DNA of 64,000 bases, taken from positions 73,182,178 to 73,246,177 of the forward strand of contig NC_083875.1 in the NCBI RefSeq assembly GCF_032452875.1, written 5' to 3'. Position numbers and translations under genes: made by a program. A model generated the notes under the pieces. It did no database searches and had not been told where the DNA came from. It saw only the letters and a list, made by a program, of their open reading frames with translations. This document shows, piece after piece, positions 10,860 through 22,511 of this stretch. This DNA is from Bos javanicus. Lineage: Eukaryota; Chordata; Mammalia; Artiodactyla; Bovidae. The number at the start of each line of letters is the position of its first letter. Positions within the stretch are counted from its first letter, which is position 1.

Positions 10860-11195
10860 TTCCTTAAATTTTTTTTAAATTGGAGGATAATTGCTTTACG
10901 ACATTGTGTTAGTTTCTGCCATACATCAACAGGAATCAGCCATAAGTATACATATGTCCCCTCCCTCTTGAACCTCCCTCCCACCTCTCAAGGTTGTCAC
11001 AGAGCACCAAGTTCGAGCTCCCTGCATCATATAGCTAGCGAATTCCCACTGGCTATCTGTTTTATATATGGTAATGGATATGTTTCAGTGTTACTCTTTC
11101 AATTCGTCCCTCTCTTGCCCCCACTGTGTCTACAAGTCTGTTCTCTCTGTCTGCATCTCCATTGCCTCCCTGCAAATAAAAATAAGGACATCAGT
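10860..11195 (-). repeat. L1 3' UTR fragment
   Basis: Antisense: ttggaggataattgctttac, tctgccatacatcaacagga, gttctctctgtctgcatctc. Five-prime truncated. Confidence 0.8.
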
Positions 11196-12159
11196 GCCTG
11201 TTCTATAAAAGTGGACACGTGTCAGGGTGTGTATGGGGGTATTTAGAGCATGAGCTTTTTCACTTCATTAATAGCCAGGTGACAGATCAGCTTTTTACAG
11301 AGATGATGATACTGGCTTAAGTTTTAAAAGTGTGTATTTTATGGGATTAATTTTTTCTTATGGTGCTTGCCTTGCCAGACAGAGCAATAGATTCTTCTAT
11401 CTGCTAAGTACCTCGCATTCTTGGCTGGGTTCTCAAATTCCTTGATTATTATAGCCGGTTCAGGACACAGTGAAGGCAGGAGTGCTTTGCAGATATTCAA
11501 CATGATGGAAATGCTGAGTAATAACTTGTGTTCTAGCCCTCCTCCCCCCATCTCCTCTTTAAAAAAATAAACGAAGTAGAAACACCCACAGTACTGCCAG
11601 ATGGAATTTAAGGGTGGTGCTGGCATCATTTCATGGCCCAGGGGTGGCAGGCAGGGGTGTGTCTTTGAGCTTCCTGTCTTCCTGACTCCAGGGGGTCCTC
11701 CCCGCAGACACCCTACCCCACCCTGCCTTTGAGATATTTGCGTACCAGACCTGGGTGGGCTCTTCAGGCGTGGACATGAGTCCACCTTTCCAGAACCCAG
11801 ACTTGGAAATTTCTTTCCTGCCCACAACCTGCAACAGTACTACGCAGGACTCTCTCTGTTGTTTCCCATCCTGTGGTTCAGTGAATGGTTCTCCAAGTGG
11901 TAGCTCCTTGGAGGTCTGCTCCTTCTTCATCCGTGGGACCCCTGCCTAGCATGGCTTCTTGTATACAGTAGGTGCTCAAGTCTATTGAACGAGTAAAGAG
12001 AGATCAAGGACAGCTAGTGTGGAGAGTAAGGGGGTGTGTAGGGTCACCCCACACAGTCCCTGGTAGTACAAGGCAGGGCTTTTCTCCTTCCATGACACGC
12101 CAGCATTGCTCTGCCCTATACAGACTACCTACACAGAAGGATTTGGTTATCACGTGAGT
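11196..12159. other. Unique intronic sequence
   Basis: The longest non-repeat block in the 5' half, with a GC-rich centre at 11620-11780. A 162-codon minus-strand frame (11339-11827) crosses it but has no recognisable domain. See findings. Confidence 0.45.
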
Positions 12160-12217
12160 TGCTTTTTAAAAACATGGTTTTATTGAGATAGGTTTCAAAT
12201 ACCATCCAGTTGACCCA
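12160..12217 (-). repeat. Old L1 3' fragment, part 1
   Basis: Antisense: catggttttattgagatagg, then accatccagttgacccattt. It continues after the SINE at 12395. Confidence 0.6.
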
Positions 12218-12380
12218 TTTCCCTGGCAGTCTAGTGGTTAAGACTTTGCCTTTCAACGCAGGGAGGGTGGGTTCGATCCCTGGTTGGTAAGCTGGGATGC
12301 CACATGCATAAAACAGAAGCACTGTTGTAACAAATTCAATAAATACTTTTTAAATGTTCCGCATCAGGAAAAAAAAAAAG
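12218..12380 (+). repeat. CHR-type tRNA-Glu SINE in old L1
   Basis: Sense copy: tccctggcagtctagtggtt, gtgggttcgatccctggttg, A-rich tail ending at 12380. Confidence 0.88.
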
Positions 12381-12394
12381 TATTTTTAAAAAAG

Positions 12395-12914
12395 GGGATG
12401 CAATTTAATGGCTATTTACAAAGCACTCTATTCACAGAGTAGGGCAATCATATAACTCTACTTTCAGAATGTTTTCATTATCTCCAAAGAAACCCTCTAT
12501 ACTCATTCATGGTTATTACCCCCCAGCTCCAGGCAACCACTAACCTAATTTCTGTCTCTATAGGTCTGCCTATTTGTTCTAAGACATTTCATGTAAGTGA
12601 AATCGTGTGACATGTGGTCCTTTGTGACTGGCTTCTTCTACTTAAAATAATCTTTTGGGGTCTCATTCATGTTGTAGCATATGTCAGTACTTCATACCTT
12701 TTTCTTTCTAAATAATAATTATTAAATGCGTAGATCGCGTTGTATTTATCCATTCATCAATTAACGGACATTAGGGTTGTTTACACTTTTTCGTTATTAT
12801 GAATAATGCTACTGCCCTCAACTTGTACGTACACGTTTTGTGTAGATACATGTTTTCACTTCTCTTGGGTTTATCCCTTGGAGTGAAATTGCTGGCTCAT
12901 ATATGAGAATTAGA
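12395..12914 (-). repeat. Old L1 ORF2/3' fragment, part 2
   Basis: Antisense: ctccaggcaaccactaacct, tttgtgactggcttcttcta, ttatgaataatgctactgcc. It ends where a BovB was inserted; a last piece is at 13303-13346. Confidence 0.75.
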
Positions 12915-13302
12915 CCATAAAGAATTATTGATGCTTTCTCACTATGGAGCTGGAGAAGACTCTCGAGAGTCCCTTGGACAGCAAGGAGATCAAACCAGTA
13001 TGTCCTAAGGGAAATCAACCCTGAATACTCATCAGAAGGACTGATGCTGAAGCTGAAGCTCTAATACTTTGGCCACCTGATGCGAAGAGCTGACTCAATG
13101 GAAAAGACCCTGATGCTGGAAGAGACTGAGGGCAAGAGGAGAAGGGGACAACAGAGGATGAGATGGTTGAATGGCATCACTGATTCGTTGGACATGAACA
13201 TGGGCAAACTACAGGAGATAGTGAAGGACGGGGAAGCCTGGCATGTTGCAGTCCGTGGGGTTGCAAAGAGTGGAACATGACTTAGTGACTGAACAACAAC
13301 AA
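12915..13302 (+). mobile_element. BovB LINE 3' end, nested in old L1
   Basis: Sense 3' end of the RTE element BovB, with ccttggacagcaaggagatc, actttggccacctgatgcga and the 3' tail gacttagtgactgaacaaca. It covers only the ORF C-terminus and 3' terminus. An open stretch (13080-13280) is the decayed C-terminal part. Confidence 0.88.
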
Positions 13303-13346
13303 TGGCAACTCTGTATTTAACCTTTTGGGGAACTGCCAAACTTACT
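13303..13346 (-). repeat. Old L1 ORF2 fragment, part 3
   Basis: After the BovB the antisense L1 resumes with tttggggaactgccaaactt. Confidence 0.6.
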
Positions 13347-13774
13347 GCTTGAGCTTTGGCTCTAAAACAGGAGACCACAGTCCACATGAGCAAGTGTTCC
13401 ATCCCTCATCCCTTATCATGGTTTCTCTGTGTGACCTTGTCCCTGAACATCATTTGTTACTAAAGATAAGGGAAGGGAGTGGAATTGACTGAGAAGATAT
13501 ATACTGCTCATCTTTCATAGCCCGCCTCCATGTTGCTTTCACCAACTTTTTCAGGAGACAGAAATCCGCAAGGACCAAAGCAGGTGTCCTTCCCTTTCTT
13601 CCTCTGTGGCATTGGCCTGCCTGCAGCAACTGGCTTGTTTTTGCTTGTTTATCCAGACAAAAGGTTTGTCAGTGAGACCACTATTCTCCATCTCTGTGTT
13701 CTTTCCTACCCCAGATCCATGAGCACGACTGAGAAAGCGTTGAAACCCAGGAGAGATTTCAGCTGTGGTCATCT

Positions 13775-13960
13775 ATTCATTCAACAGGACTCACTGAGCA
13801 AGTACTATGCTCTTAGGTGCCAACAACATTTATTGAGCACAAGAGATGATACAGCACTGTTACCTAAGTAACAAAATGGCCAGGTTCCTGCTCTCTTAGG
13901 GTTTTCATTCAAGGGATAGATGATAAGACAAGTGAACAAAATCTGAGAATAAGAACATTT
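13775..13960 (-). repeat. L2-like LINE fragment
   Basis: The order ttcattcaacaggactcact, tgagcaagtactatgctctt, tttattgagcacaagagatg, agtgaacaaaatc matches the mammal-wide L2 3' pattern. Diverged, so the boundaries are soft. Confidence 0.5.
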
Positions 13961-14042
13961 GGATTCTTGTAAGTGCTGTGGGGAGAAAAGGGTAGTGTTA
14001 CATAGACCAGAGAGGTAAGTGAAGGTGGTGAAGAGGGAGAGA

Positions 14043-14291
14043 AGGACCACTTTAAAAAAAAAACAAAAAACTTATAATTTTTTATTGGATTATAGCCGAT
14101 CAGCAATGTTGTGATTATTTCAGGTGAACGCAAAAGGACTCAGCCAACCATATACATGTATCCATTCTCCCCCCAAACTGTCCTCCCATCCAGGCTGCCA
14201 AATATCATTGATCAGAGTTCCCTGTGCTATACAGCAGGTCCTTGTTGGTTATCCATTTTGAATAAAGCAGTGTGTACACAGGACCACTTTA
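14043..14291 (-). repeat. L1 3' end with 12-bp target duplication
   Basis: The antisense L1 3' end (ttattggattatagccgatc, agttccctgtgctatacagc) is bracketed by aggaccacttta at 14043-14054 and 14280-14291. 5'-truncated, about 225 bp. Confidence 0.88.
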
Positions 14292-15170
14292 GATTGGACA
14301 GTTTTGTTTCTATCTTATCTAGGTTTAGCTGTCCCTGGGCAATACATTTGAATTCTCTTTATGTCATGGTCACTTCATCTAAAATAGGGTCACTCTTTGA
14401 ATTGAAAGTGATTAAACCAAAGTGACTTAAAAAGTCAGGTTTCTGCATCCCTTCAGCCATGAAGCCCTCCTCTCCTGTAATTAACCAGATTCCAGTCACA
14501 AGGGATTTCTTGCCCAGGGTCTGTCGTTCCATCAGCAGGTATTAGTCTCCTGCCTTTGCTTCATATCCATTAGTTAACTTGTTTTCACCTCCATAAACCA
14601 CTCACAAGCTCAAGAGAGACAGTGACTGGTGTGAACAGTGTTTTCTGGGGGTAAACAACAAATTTGGCTCCTGTTGGAAATAACAAAATGAGATTATGTC
14701 TCAAAGGCCTTCCAAGCTCTACAGAGGCAGGCATAGAGTAAAGTTTTATATGATTTCAGTGTAATTTGTAAAGACCTAGAGGAGAGCCCAAACAATTGGG
14801 TTAGAACCAGAGGAAATGGGTAGTTCTGAAAAGATGAAATAAAAAGGAGCACTTGTGTGTATATCAGGAGGTTCTCAATATACCCATGCTATGTCTTCTG
14901 TGTGGAATGAGGCCAGTTTTGAAATGCACCTTAATCAAGAATCAATACTGTATGATATGAAAAAGAATAGAAATGGATTACGACTTGGGCTCTACTACCT
15001 TTGAGTCTCATTTTTTGTAAAGCAGGCTTTTCTGAGTAAGCAGTATTATGACAGGTAGATAAAGTTACATGGTACTGGATTTTAGCTCCATAGCTGACAA
15101 ACTTTCTAACAGAGGCATAAAAAAGAAGAGAGTCCATTGGAAGAGTTTATTCCAAGAAGCAGCCTAATCA
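14292..15170. other. Unique intronic sequence
   Basis: No repeat or exon recognised over about 880 bp. Confidence 0.45.
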
Positions 15171-15930
15171 GTGTGTTTCTGGGAAGTGGAATTAAGAACC
15201 CTCCATTGGAAAAGGGAACCTTCCCACACTGTTGGTGGAAATGTAAATTGGTACAGCCACTATGGAAAAAAGTATGGAGGTTCCTCAACAAAAACAAAAA
15301 TAGAGTTGCCATATGATCCAGTAATCCCATTCCTGGGCATGTATTGGGACAAAACTATAATTCAAAAAGATACTCGCACCCCTGTGTTCATAGCAGCACT
15401 ATTCACAGTAGCCAAGCCATGGAAACAACCTAAATGTCCATTGACAGATGCATGGATAAAGAAGATGTGGTGCACATATACAGTGGAATACTACTCAGCC
15501 AGAAAAAGGAGTGAAATAATGCCTTGCAGCAACTTGGATGGACCTGGAGATTATCGTATGAAATGAAGTCAGAAAGAGAAAGACAAATACCATAGAATAT
15601 TGTTTATATGTGGAATTTAAAATAGGACACAAATGAACCCAAGAAACAAACACAGACTCTCAAATACAGAGAACAGACTTGTGCTTGGAGGAGGAGGGGA
15701 GTTGGGGAGGAAGGATTGGGAGTTTGGAATTAGTGGATGCAAACTAGTGTGTACGGAAAGGATAAACAATATGGTCTTACTGTATAGTGTAGGGAATTAT
15801 ATTTAATATCCTGTGATAAACTGTAATGGAAAAGAATATGAAAAAGAATATAGTGTATAGCTTTGTATAGCAGAAATGAATACAACATTGTAAATCAACC
15901 ATTCTTCCCTAAAACTTTAAAAAAAAAACT
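15171..15930 (+). mobile_element. L1 LINE 3' end with ORF2 C-terminal remnant
   Basis: A sense L1 fragment: a 131-codon open stretch to 15566 encodes the ORF2p C-terminal region (LPYDPVIPFLGMYWDK, VEYYSARKRSEIMP), followed by the 3' UTR and A-tail near 15920-15930. It lacks the endonuclease and reverse transcriptase, so it is an inert 5' truncation. Confidence 0.85.
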
Positions 15931-16618
15931 CTCCAGTGGACCATGCGATACAGTCAGGTCTTATCAAAGGCTTTCAGAGCTTCTGATTTGAAAATTTGTA
16001 TCATCACCTCCTCCAGTCCTGTGAGTCAGCCTGGTAGTCTTGTCATCCCTTTATTGTTCCTTTTTTCTGTTCACTCCCTTCTCTACCTCAGTTCCTTCTC
16101 TGTTCAGTCATGCTAGTGACCATAAAACAAGTGAGAGAAAATCAAACTTGATTTAAAAAAATCAGTCCTTAACAGCATGTATAAAAGTTGACTGGGTATA
16201 AGCTGAAATAAGGCATTCGATGTATTTGTAAGTTTCGTTTACTTTCGTTACCCTGTTTGTCACAGTAATGGGAACTTCATTGTCGTTCAGAATCCATAGC
16301 CCTACCAGGTTCTAGTTAGGAAAACAATCACCTTTCTCAAACGTGAATGGCAGTGTGCCCAACAGCTTGGATTTTACGACAAGGATTGCGTGCAAACATT
16401 TTGCCTCCAGCCTTGAACGCAAAATAGGCCCCGTGGTGTTTTGATGAGTATGCCGGTCATTTCCCACATCTGTTTGACCTTCACCTTAAGGCCACCTGGT
16501 CAGCTACTACTCCTGGGGACACGTGTTCCCGAGATGTGTTTTTCCATAGATGTTTGGCAGTAGGAGGGTGTTTATAAGAAAAACTAATTAAAAAGTAGAG
16601 TTGGTGAAAAGTCTCATT
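15931..16618. other. Unique intronic sequence
   Basis: Nothing recognised. Confidence 0.45.
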
Positions 16619-16896
16619 TCAGGTTTCATCTTTTAATGTTTTTATTGGCATATAGTTGATTTCCAACGTTGTGTTAGTTTCTGCTGTACAGCAAAGTGAA
16701 TCAGTTACCCATTGTTAATATTATGTATCCGTTCTTTTTTAGATTCCTTTCCCATACAGGTCATTACAGAATATTGAGTAGAGTTCCCTGTGCTATATAG
16801 TATGTCCTTATTAGTTATCTGTTTTATATATGCTGGTGTGTATATTGCAGTCCCAGTCTCTCAATTTATACCTCCCCTACCTCAGGTTTCATCTTT
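16619..16896 (-). repeat. L1 3' end with 15-bp target duplication
   Basis: Antisense L1 3' UTR (tggcatatagttgatttcca, gagttccctgtgctatatag) flanked by tcaggtttcatcttt at 16619-16633 and 16882-16896. Confidence 0.88.
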
Positions 16897-17033
16897 ATTT
16901 AAAAGAGACTGCCTTCTCTTCTTTTTCCTTTTGAGATATATTCAAGCGTGCTTCTAAAATGCTATCTTGAAAACGTATGTTCTTGGCATATAGGAAAATG
17001 TAGGATCTTTTAGGATCAGGGTGAGGACCTTTT

Positions 17034-17366
17034 TCTTTTTAAAAATTTTTATTATATGTTTTTGGCTATGCTGGATCTTCGTTGCTGCTCGGGGTTTTTT
17101 TAAGTTGTGGCAAGCAGGGGCTACTCTCATTGTGGTGCTCAGGCTTCCCACTGTGGTGGCTTCTCTTGGTGTGAAGCATTGGCTTTCTAGGGTATTTGAG
17201 CTTCAGTGGTTGCAGTTCCCGGGCTCTAGAGCACAGGCTCAGTAGTTGTGGTGCTCGGGCTTAATTGCTTTGCATCATGTGGGACCTCCTGGATCAGGGA
17301 TCAACCCCGTGTTTTCTGCGTTGTTAGGTGATAGATTCTCTACCACTGAGCCACCAGGGAAGCCCC
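17034..17366 (-). repeat. CHR-type tRNA-Glu SINE, long form
   Basis: Antisense: ttggctatgctggatcttcg, gtggcaagcaggggctactc, gagccaccagggaagccc. Confidence 0.88.
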
Positions 17367-17435
17367 AGAACCCTTTCTGAGTGGAGCCTTCTTTGGGTTA
17401 CTTCATCCTGAGCTGGTACTTGGTGTTGGCCCATT

Positions 17436-17732
17436 TGGGCAGCTGCTGCTGCTGCTGCTGCTAAGTCGCTTCAGTTGTGTCCAACTCTGTGCGACCCCAT
17501 AGACGGCAGCCCACCAGGCTCCCTCGTCCCTGGGATTCTTCAGGCAAGAACACTGGAGTGGGTTGCCATTTCCTTCTCCAAGGTGTGAAAGTGAAAAGTG
17601 AAAATGAAGTCGCTCAGTCGTGTCTGACTCCTAGCGACCCCATGGACTGCAGCCTACCAGGCTCCTCTGCCCATGAGATTTTCCAGGCAAGAGTACTGGA
17701 GTGGGTTGCCATTGCCTTCTCTGTGGGCAGCT
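17436..17732 (-). repeat. Bov-A2 SINE with (GCT)7 tail and target duplication
   Basis: Dimeric antisense Bov-A2 with the linker gaaaagtgaaaatgaagtcg. It is bounded by tgggcagct at 17436-17444 and 17724-17732. The A-tail side carries seven GCT units at 17442-17462. Confidence 0.9.
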
Positions 17733-18271
17733 ACCTATGTACTGAAACAGGCAAGCTCAGCCTGAAAGCAGAACTGTATTGGGAATGTTCTGGAGGAGGG
17801 TTCTTGGGAGCTTCTGGTTTTCTCCAGGGGATCTTGGTGGCATCTAGGGGTCGAGAAGGAGGCCAAGTGATGAATAGGTTCTTTACATCTCAGGCACACG
17901 CATTCACACTTCTGATTGTAACTTTTATCAAAAAATGCCTTCGGTATCTCATCCCCATTGCAACATACAGCACGTCCGACCATCGTGGGTCTGGGTAAGA
18001 CTTTGTGAAGTATTCATGGGAAGAAAAAGGCCTAGAGGAAAGTTCAAAATTGATTGAGGGCAAACTGGCATTAGGTAGTTCTCTTGCTTGTATCTGGAGG
18101 GAGAAGTAAATAGATGTTTCTGCTTTGCTCATGGTATTGTGAGTAATTTATGACCTTTAAAAGCATGTAAGGAGGCTTAAGCATCATAAATTTTAACTCT
18201 CTGCTAAAGCCACCCCCATTTTATTCAACCCATGGAAGCAAATCATGCCATAGAAAGGGATGTTACAGCAC
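17733..18271. other. Unique intronic sequence
   Basis: Nothing recognised. Confidence 0.4.
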
Positions 18272-18566
18272 AAAACAGAGAGAGACTCACAGACTTAGAA
18301 AACAGACTTATGGCTGCTGGGGGGAAGGGATAGTTAGGGAGTTTGCGACAAACATGTACACACTGCTTTATTTAAAATAGAAAACCAACAAGAACCTGCT
18401 GTACAGCACAGGGAACTCTGCTCAATGTTATGTGACAGCCTGGATGGGAGGGGAGTTCGGGGGAGAATAGATTCATGTATATGTATCCCTTTGCTGTTCA
18501 CCTGAAACTATCACAACAAAGTTAATCGGCTACACCCCAATGCAAAATAAAAAGTTAAAAAAAATA
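18272..18566 (+). repeat. L1 3' UTR fragment
   Basis: Sense: gactcacagacttagaaaac, tgctgtacagcacagggaac, cctgaaactatcacaacaaa, A-rich tail. Confidence 0.82.
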
Positions 18567-18842
18567 GAAGTGTTATAAGAGTGGAAACCCCAGTACCTAT
18601 AAAACTTATGTGCCCCAAAGTAGTATTAACTGTACCTAGCAATAGCAGGAGAACATCAGTTCTTTTCCTGGCCTCCTCCATGTATAACTCAGGCTACAAA
18701 TAGGGATGGACAAGGCAAGACAGAATAATCTTGTTACAGATTATTCATCTAACCCTTATATTCTGTATAGGCATCCTCAATGATTATCTTTTGAACAGGA
18801 ATATTAAATGTGTGTGCATTTATCTTTGACAATAGAAGCAGA

Positions 18843-19298
18843 TTTTATTTTCTTTTAACTGGGGTATAGTTGCTTTACAATGTTGTGTTAGTCTCTGCTG
18901 TACAACAAAGTGAATCAGCTCTATGTACACTTATATCCTCTTGCTCGTGAGCCTCCTCACCCCCCATCCCACCCCTGTAGGTCGTCACAGAGTGGGGAGC
19001 TGAGCTCCCTCTGCTATACAGCAGCCTTCCACTAGCTATCCAGTTTACACATGGTAGTATATATATGTCAGTGCTACTGTCCAATCCATCCCCACCACCC
19101 ACCATGTCCCTCCACCTGCGTGTCTATTCCTGCGCTGCAGATCGATCTGTATCATTTTTCTAGACTCCACATATGTGTGTTAATATATGGTATTTGTTTT
19201 TGTCTTTCTGACTTACTTCACTATGTATGACAGACTCTAGGTCCATCCACATCTCTACAAAGCATCCAATTTCGTTCCTTTTTATGGCTGAGTAATAT
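18843..19298 (-). repeat. L1 3' end/ORF2 fragment
   Basis: Antisense: actggggtatagttgcttta, ctgctgtacaacaaagtgaa, gacagactctaggtccatcc, ttatggctgagtaatat. A Bov-tA follows directly. Confidence 0.82.
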
Positions 19299-19490
19299 GG
19301 CTCAGGCAATAAAGAATCCATCTGCAATGCAGGAGACCTGTGTTCTACCCTTGGGTTGAGAAGATTCTCTGGATAAGGGAATGGCTACCCACTCCAGTAT
19401 TCTTGCCTGGAGAATTCCATGGACAGAGGAGCCTAGCGGGATCAGTCTTTGGGGTCACAAAAGAGTTGAACACAATTGAGTGACTAACAC
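19299..19490 (+). repeat. Bov-tA SINE
   Basis: Sense: ggctcaggcaataaagaatc, ggaatggctacccactccag, gttgaacacaattgagtgac. Confidence 0.88.
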
Positions 19491-20021
19491 TTTCACGTTT
19501 CAGTATTGCCAAATAGATTTTAAAATAGCTATACTATACCTAGCAATTTAGTTCATCTTCTAAGTGGCAGAAGCAATGAACACTAAATTCCCGGCTTTGA
19601 ATGCTTGTATAGTTTTCACCATGCAGGACTAAGTATCTGTTACTGTCGTTGGAATTAAAGGATATGGGTCGGGAAGACTTTTTCTTCTTTACATGTCTTC
19701 CTGGCAGATTCACTGCCCGCTGAGTGTTCAGCCAGGTCTTAGAGTCACCCATTCTGGTGACCTTTGAGTTCCTTTGGGGCTATATTCAGTCTCTGCTCAG
19801 GCCCTGGGTATTCAGCACCACGTTGTCTGGTTATTCTAGGCACTTGTCATATGGTTTTTCTATCACCCAAGTTGTTTCTTCTGCTTTTTCTTGTTCTTTC
19901 CCTTAAGTCATGTTTTCTTTCTTTTCTTGGAGAAGGCAATTATTGTGTTGGAAAACAGAAGTATATATTCTTATCAGCCCTCAGGGTGAAGCTTCCTCCA
20001 GCATGATTCCAACATCTATAT
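19491..20021. other. Unique intronic sequence
   Basis: Nothing recognised. Confidence 0.4.
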
Positions 20022-20172
20022 TGTTGCTGATAAGTGCTCAGTCCTGTTCGACTCTTTCCAACCCCATGGACCATAGCCCGCCAGGCTCCTCTGTCCATGG
20101 GATTCCCCAGGCAAGAACACTGGAGTGAGTTGCCATTTTCTTCTCTAGGGGACCTTCTTAACTCAGGGATCA
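20022..20172 (-). repeat. Bov-tA SINE, 5'-truncated
   Basis: Antisense Bov-A end: gttcgactctttccaacccc, ggcaagaacactggagtgag. The tRNA head is incomplete. Confidence 0.82.
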
Positions 20173-21283
20173 GTTGCCAGTAATTTAATAATTTAGAGAG
20201 GTTCTGCTCCTTGTTCTAGGGAGCACAGACACATGCCTCAGAAATCAAATGAATGAGAATCCCATATAGAGTCCCCTGCAGGCATTAGCATAGGAAGCAG
20301 ATAGTGGCCCTAAGTGAAGAAGTGGATCCCTCTATTATGTCCTTGGGTCCTCACTGCTCCAGCTTTGGCGTTTTCCCTTCCTCTACGTGCCAGACATTGA
20401 GTGAAGGGCTTTCGTACACTGCATCTCAGTTCTAACAATCCTAGGAGATCAGAGTTACCGATGCCTGTTCAATAAATGTGAATATCGAGACATTGAAGAC
20501 ATTGACAAAGCTGTGAAATGGCAGAGGTCTCATTCCACCAGGGGCCCCTGGAATCCAAAGAGCATTCTTTCCATGTTCCAAGGCCTTTGGGGAAACAGCA
20601 TTTCTGTTTTGAACATAAAGTACAATTTTCCACAGAGGGTGAGGTTCTTTTGCTATTTGAATGACTGTCAGATGAGTTGCCTGCCACTCCAAATGTATCA
20701 GGGTGAGCTCTTTCTGCACTTCTCTCCCTCCGTGGCTCTTCCACGCAAACTTGTCCCTCTGGCCAGTGGTCTCCTGCTTGCCCCCCAAGCTCGGTGTGTG
20801 CTTGGACCCACTTCACCCTCGGTGCAGGGTGCTCATCAGCCTCCACACCCCTCCTCCCCACCTGTTTTCAGCAGCTGGCTTCCTCCAAGTGGGTAGGCAT
20901 ACCTGTTCTTCAGGAGCCTAGCAGAATTGTCTCCCCCTACATCCAGAGAGATCGGTCCCCCTCCTGCAGCCCACACTCTCTGGGGAAGAATGACTGAGGT
21001 GGTGGGCAGTCGTCACTGACAGTGTGTCCAAGCCCCTCAGGTGTGGTAGGTGGGTCAGGAAGGACCAGCAAGCAGAGAGGTCTCTGCAGGGGTCTCTGAC
21101 ACCTACCAGCCTGTGGCAGTCTCTCCCTCCCTGTGTGTCTGAGGATGTATGGCTCAGGTCCTGGGTTGTGTCCTCCCGCCTGAGTTAGTGAAGAGGGCAC
21201 ATGGGTCAGATTCAGCCATCTTTGGCTCTGACACTCTGGGAGCGTCCCACGTGGTTTGTATTTCAGCTTTTCTGATGTTTTGC
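20173..21283. other. GC-richer unique intronic block with MIR-like core
   Basis: 20385-20540 resembles an antisense MIR (gtgccagacattgagtgaag, gcatctcagttctaacaatc). The remainder to 21283 is GC-rich and unassigned. Open frames of 115-130 codons on both strands overlap one another and have no recognisable domain. Confidence 0.45.
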
Positions 21284-21560
21284 CACCAGGACTTTAAAAA
21301 AAATTATTATGGTTGCACTAGGTCTTCACTGCTGCTCACCAGTTTTCTCTAGTTGCGGCGAGCAGAGGCAACTCTGTTGCGGTGCCTGGGTTTCTCATTA
21401 CAGTGGTTTCTCATAGAGCACAGTCCCAGCAGTTGTGGCTCATGGGCTTAGTTGTTCTGTGGCTTGTGCGATCTCCCCTGACCAGGGATTGAACCTGTGT
21501 CCCCTGCATTGGCAGGTGCATTCTTAATCACTGGACTGCCAGGGACGTCACACCAGGACT
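21284..21560 (-). repeat. CHR-type SINE with 10-bp target duplication
   Basis: Antisense body (tctctagttgcggcgagcag, ggactgccagggacgtca) between caccaggact at 21284-21293 and 21551-21560. Confidence 0.9.
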
Positions 21561-21951
21561 CGATGTTGTCACCAGTCTTGGGTTCCAACTCTGCACTGTC
21601 GGTCTCTTCTCACCCTTGGTAGTGTCTTTTCAGCCCTGGCTCTCTGGGTCCACAACATTGTAGGCTTGCTTGTTCATTTTTAGGAGGCATTCCGTTGAGG
21701 AATTTAGAGCAGGTTTCTAGGAGATCAGGCTGAAGGGATCCTAGATTCAGCACTGGGTCACACTGGAGGGCTTTCCTCACATCACCTGACCTGTCCTCTG
21801 TGTGAAGGCTCACGTATTTCCAGTCCCTCTGCCCGGGATCAGGTTCCTGCCTTGCTGGAGCCTCTGGTCCCCTTCAGAAATGAAGGCAGCCTTCATCTCT
21901 TACCTCTCATCCCAGTGTCCTCAGGTGGAGTGGCAGTTTCATTGAAAAAGC
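21561..21951. other. Unique intronic sequence
   Basis: Nothing recognised. Confidence 0.4.
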
Positions 21952-22511
21952 AGTCTGCACTGAAATTCCAGAATTCTTTCCATTGACAGATGGATGGACC
22001 TGGATAAGGAAGGTGTCGTGTTCATATACAGTGGACTATTACTCAGCCATAAAAGGGACGAAATTGTGACATTTGCAGAGATGTGGGTGGACTTAGAGTC
22101 TGTCATACAGAATGAAGTAAGTTAGAGAAAAGTATCATATATTAACATGTTTATATATGGAATCTAGAAAAATGGTCCTGATGAACCTATTTGTAGGGAA
22201 GGAATAGAGACATGGACACGGGGCCTGGGGGGAGGGTGGGACGAACTGGGAGAGTAACACTGACATATACACACTCCCATGTGTAAAATAGCTAGCTAGA
22301 GGGAATCTGCCGTATAGCACAGGGAGCTTAGCTCAGTGCTCTGTGATAACCTAGGGGGATGTAGTGAGGGGTGGGGTGGGAGGGAGGCTCAAGAGGGAGA
22401 GGATATATGTATACACATAGCTGATTCATGTTATACAGCATAAACTGACACAACATTGTAAAGCAATTATCCTCCAGTTAAAAAGAAAAAGTCTGCACTG
22501 AAATTCCAGAA
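21952..22511 (+). mobile_element. L1 3' end with perfect 22-bp target duplication
   Basis: Sense L1 3' fragment (21974-22489) with ORF2 end and 3' UTR: tacagtggactattactcag, cagcacagggagcttagctc, aagcaattatcctccagtta. It is bracketed by an exact 22-bp duplication at 21952-21973 and 22490-22511, beginning agtctgcactg and ending ccagaa. The perfect duplication suggests one of the younger L1 insertions here. Confidence 0.93.

Noticed and set aside
15171..15566. 131-codon frame as a gene
   Set aside because: It is the C-terminus of L1 ORF2 followed by L1 3' UTR and tail.
17442..17462. Short regular repeats as a CRISPR-like array
   Set aside because: It is a simple trinucleotide run in a SINE tail of a mammalian intron; there are no spacers.
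17477..17998. 173-codon plus-strand frame
   Set aside because: It is the antisense of a Bov-A2 SINE read through into unique DNA. The same peptide pattern recurs at every antisense Bov-A2 (for example 10104-10403 and 42783-43319).
20441..20896. Overlapping frames of 115-130 codons on both strands
   Set aside because: They overlap each other in a GC-rich stretch with an MIR-like core. There are no domain or splice signals, so they are expected by chance.
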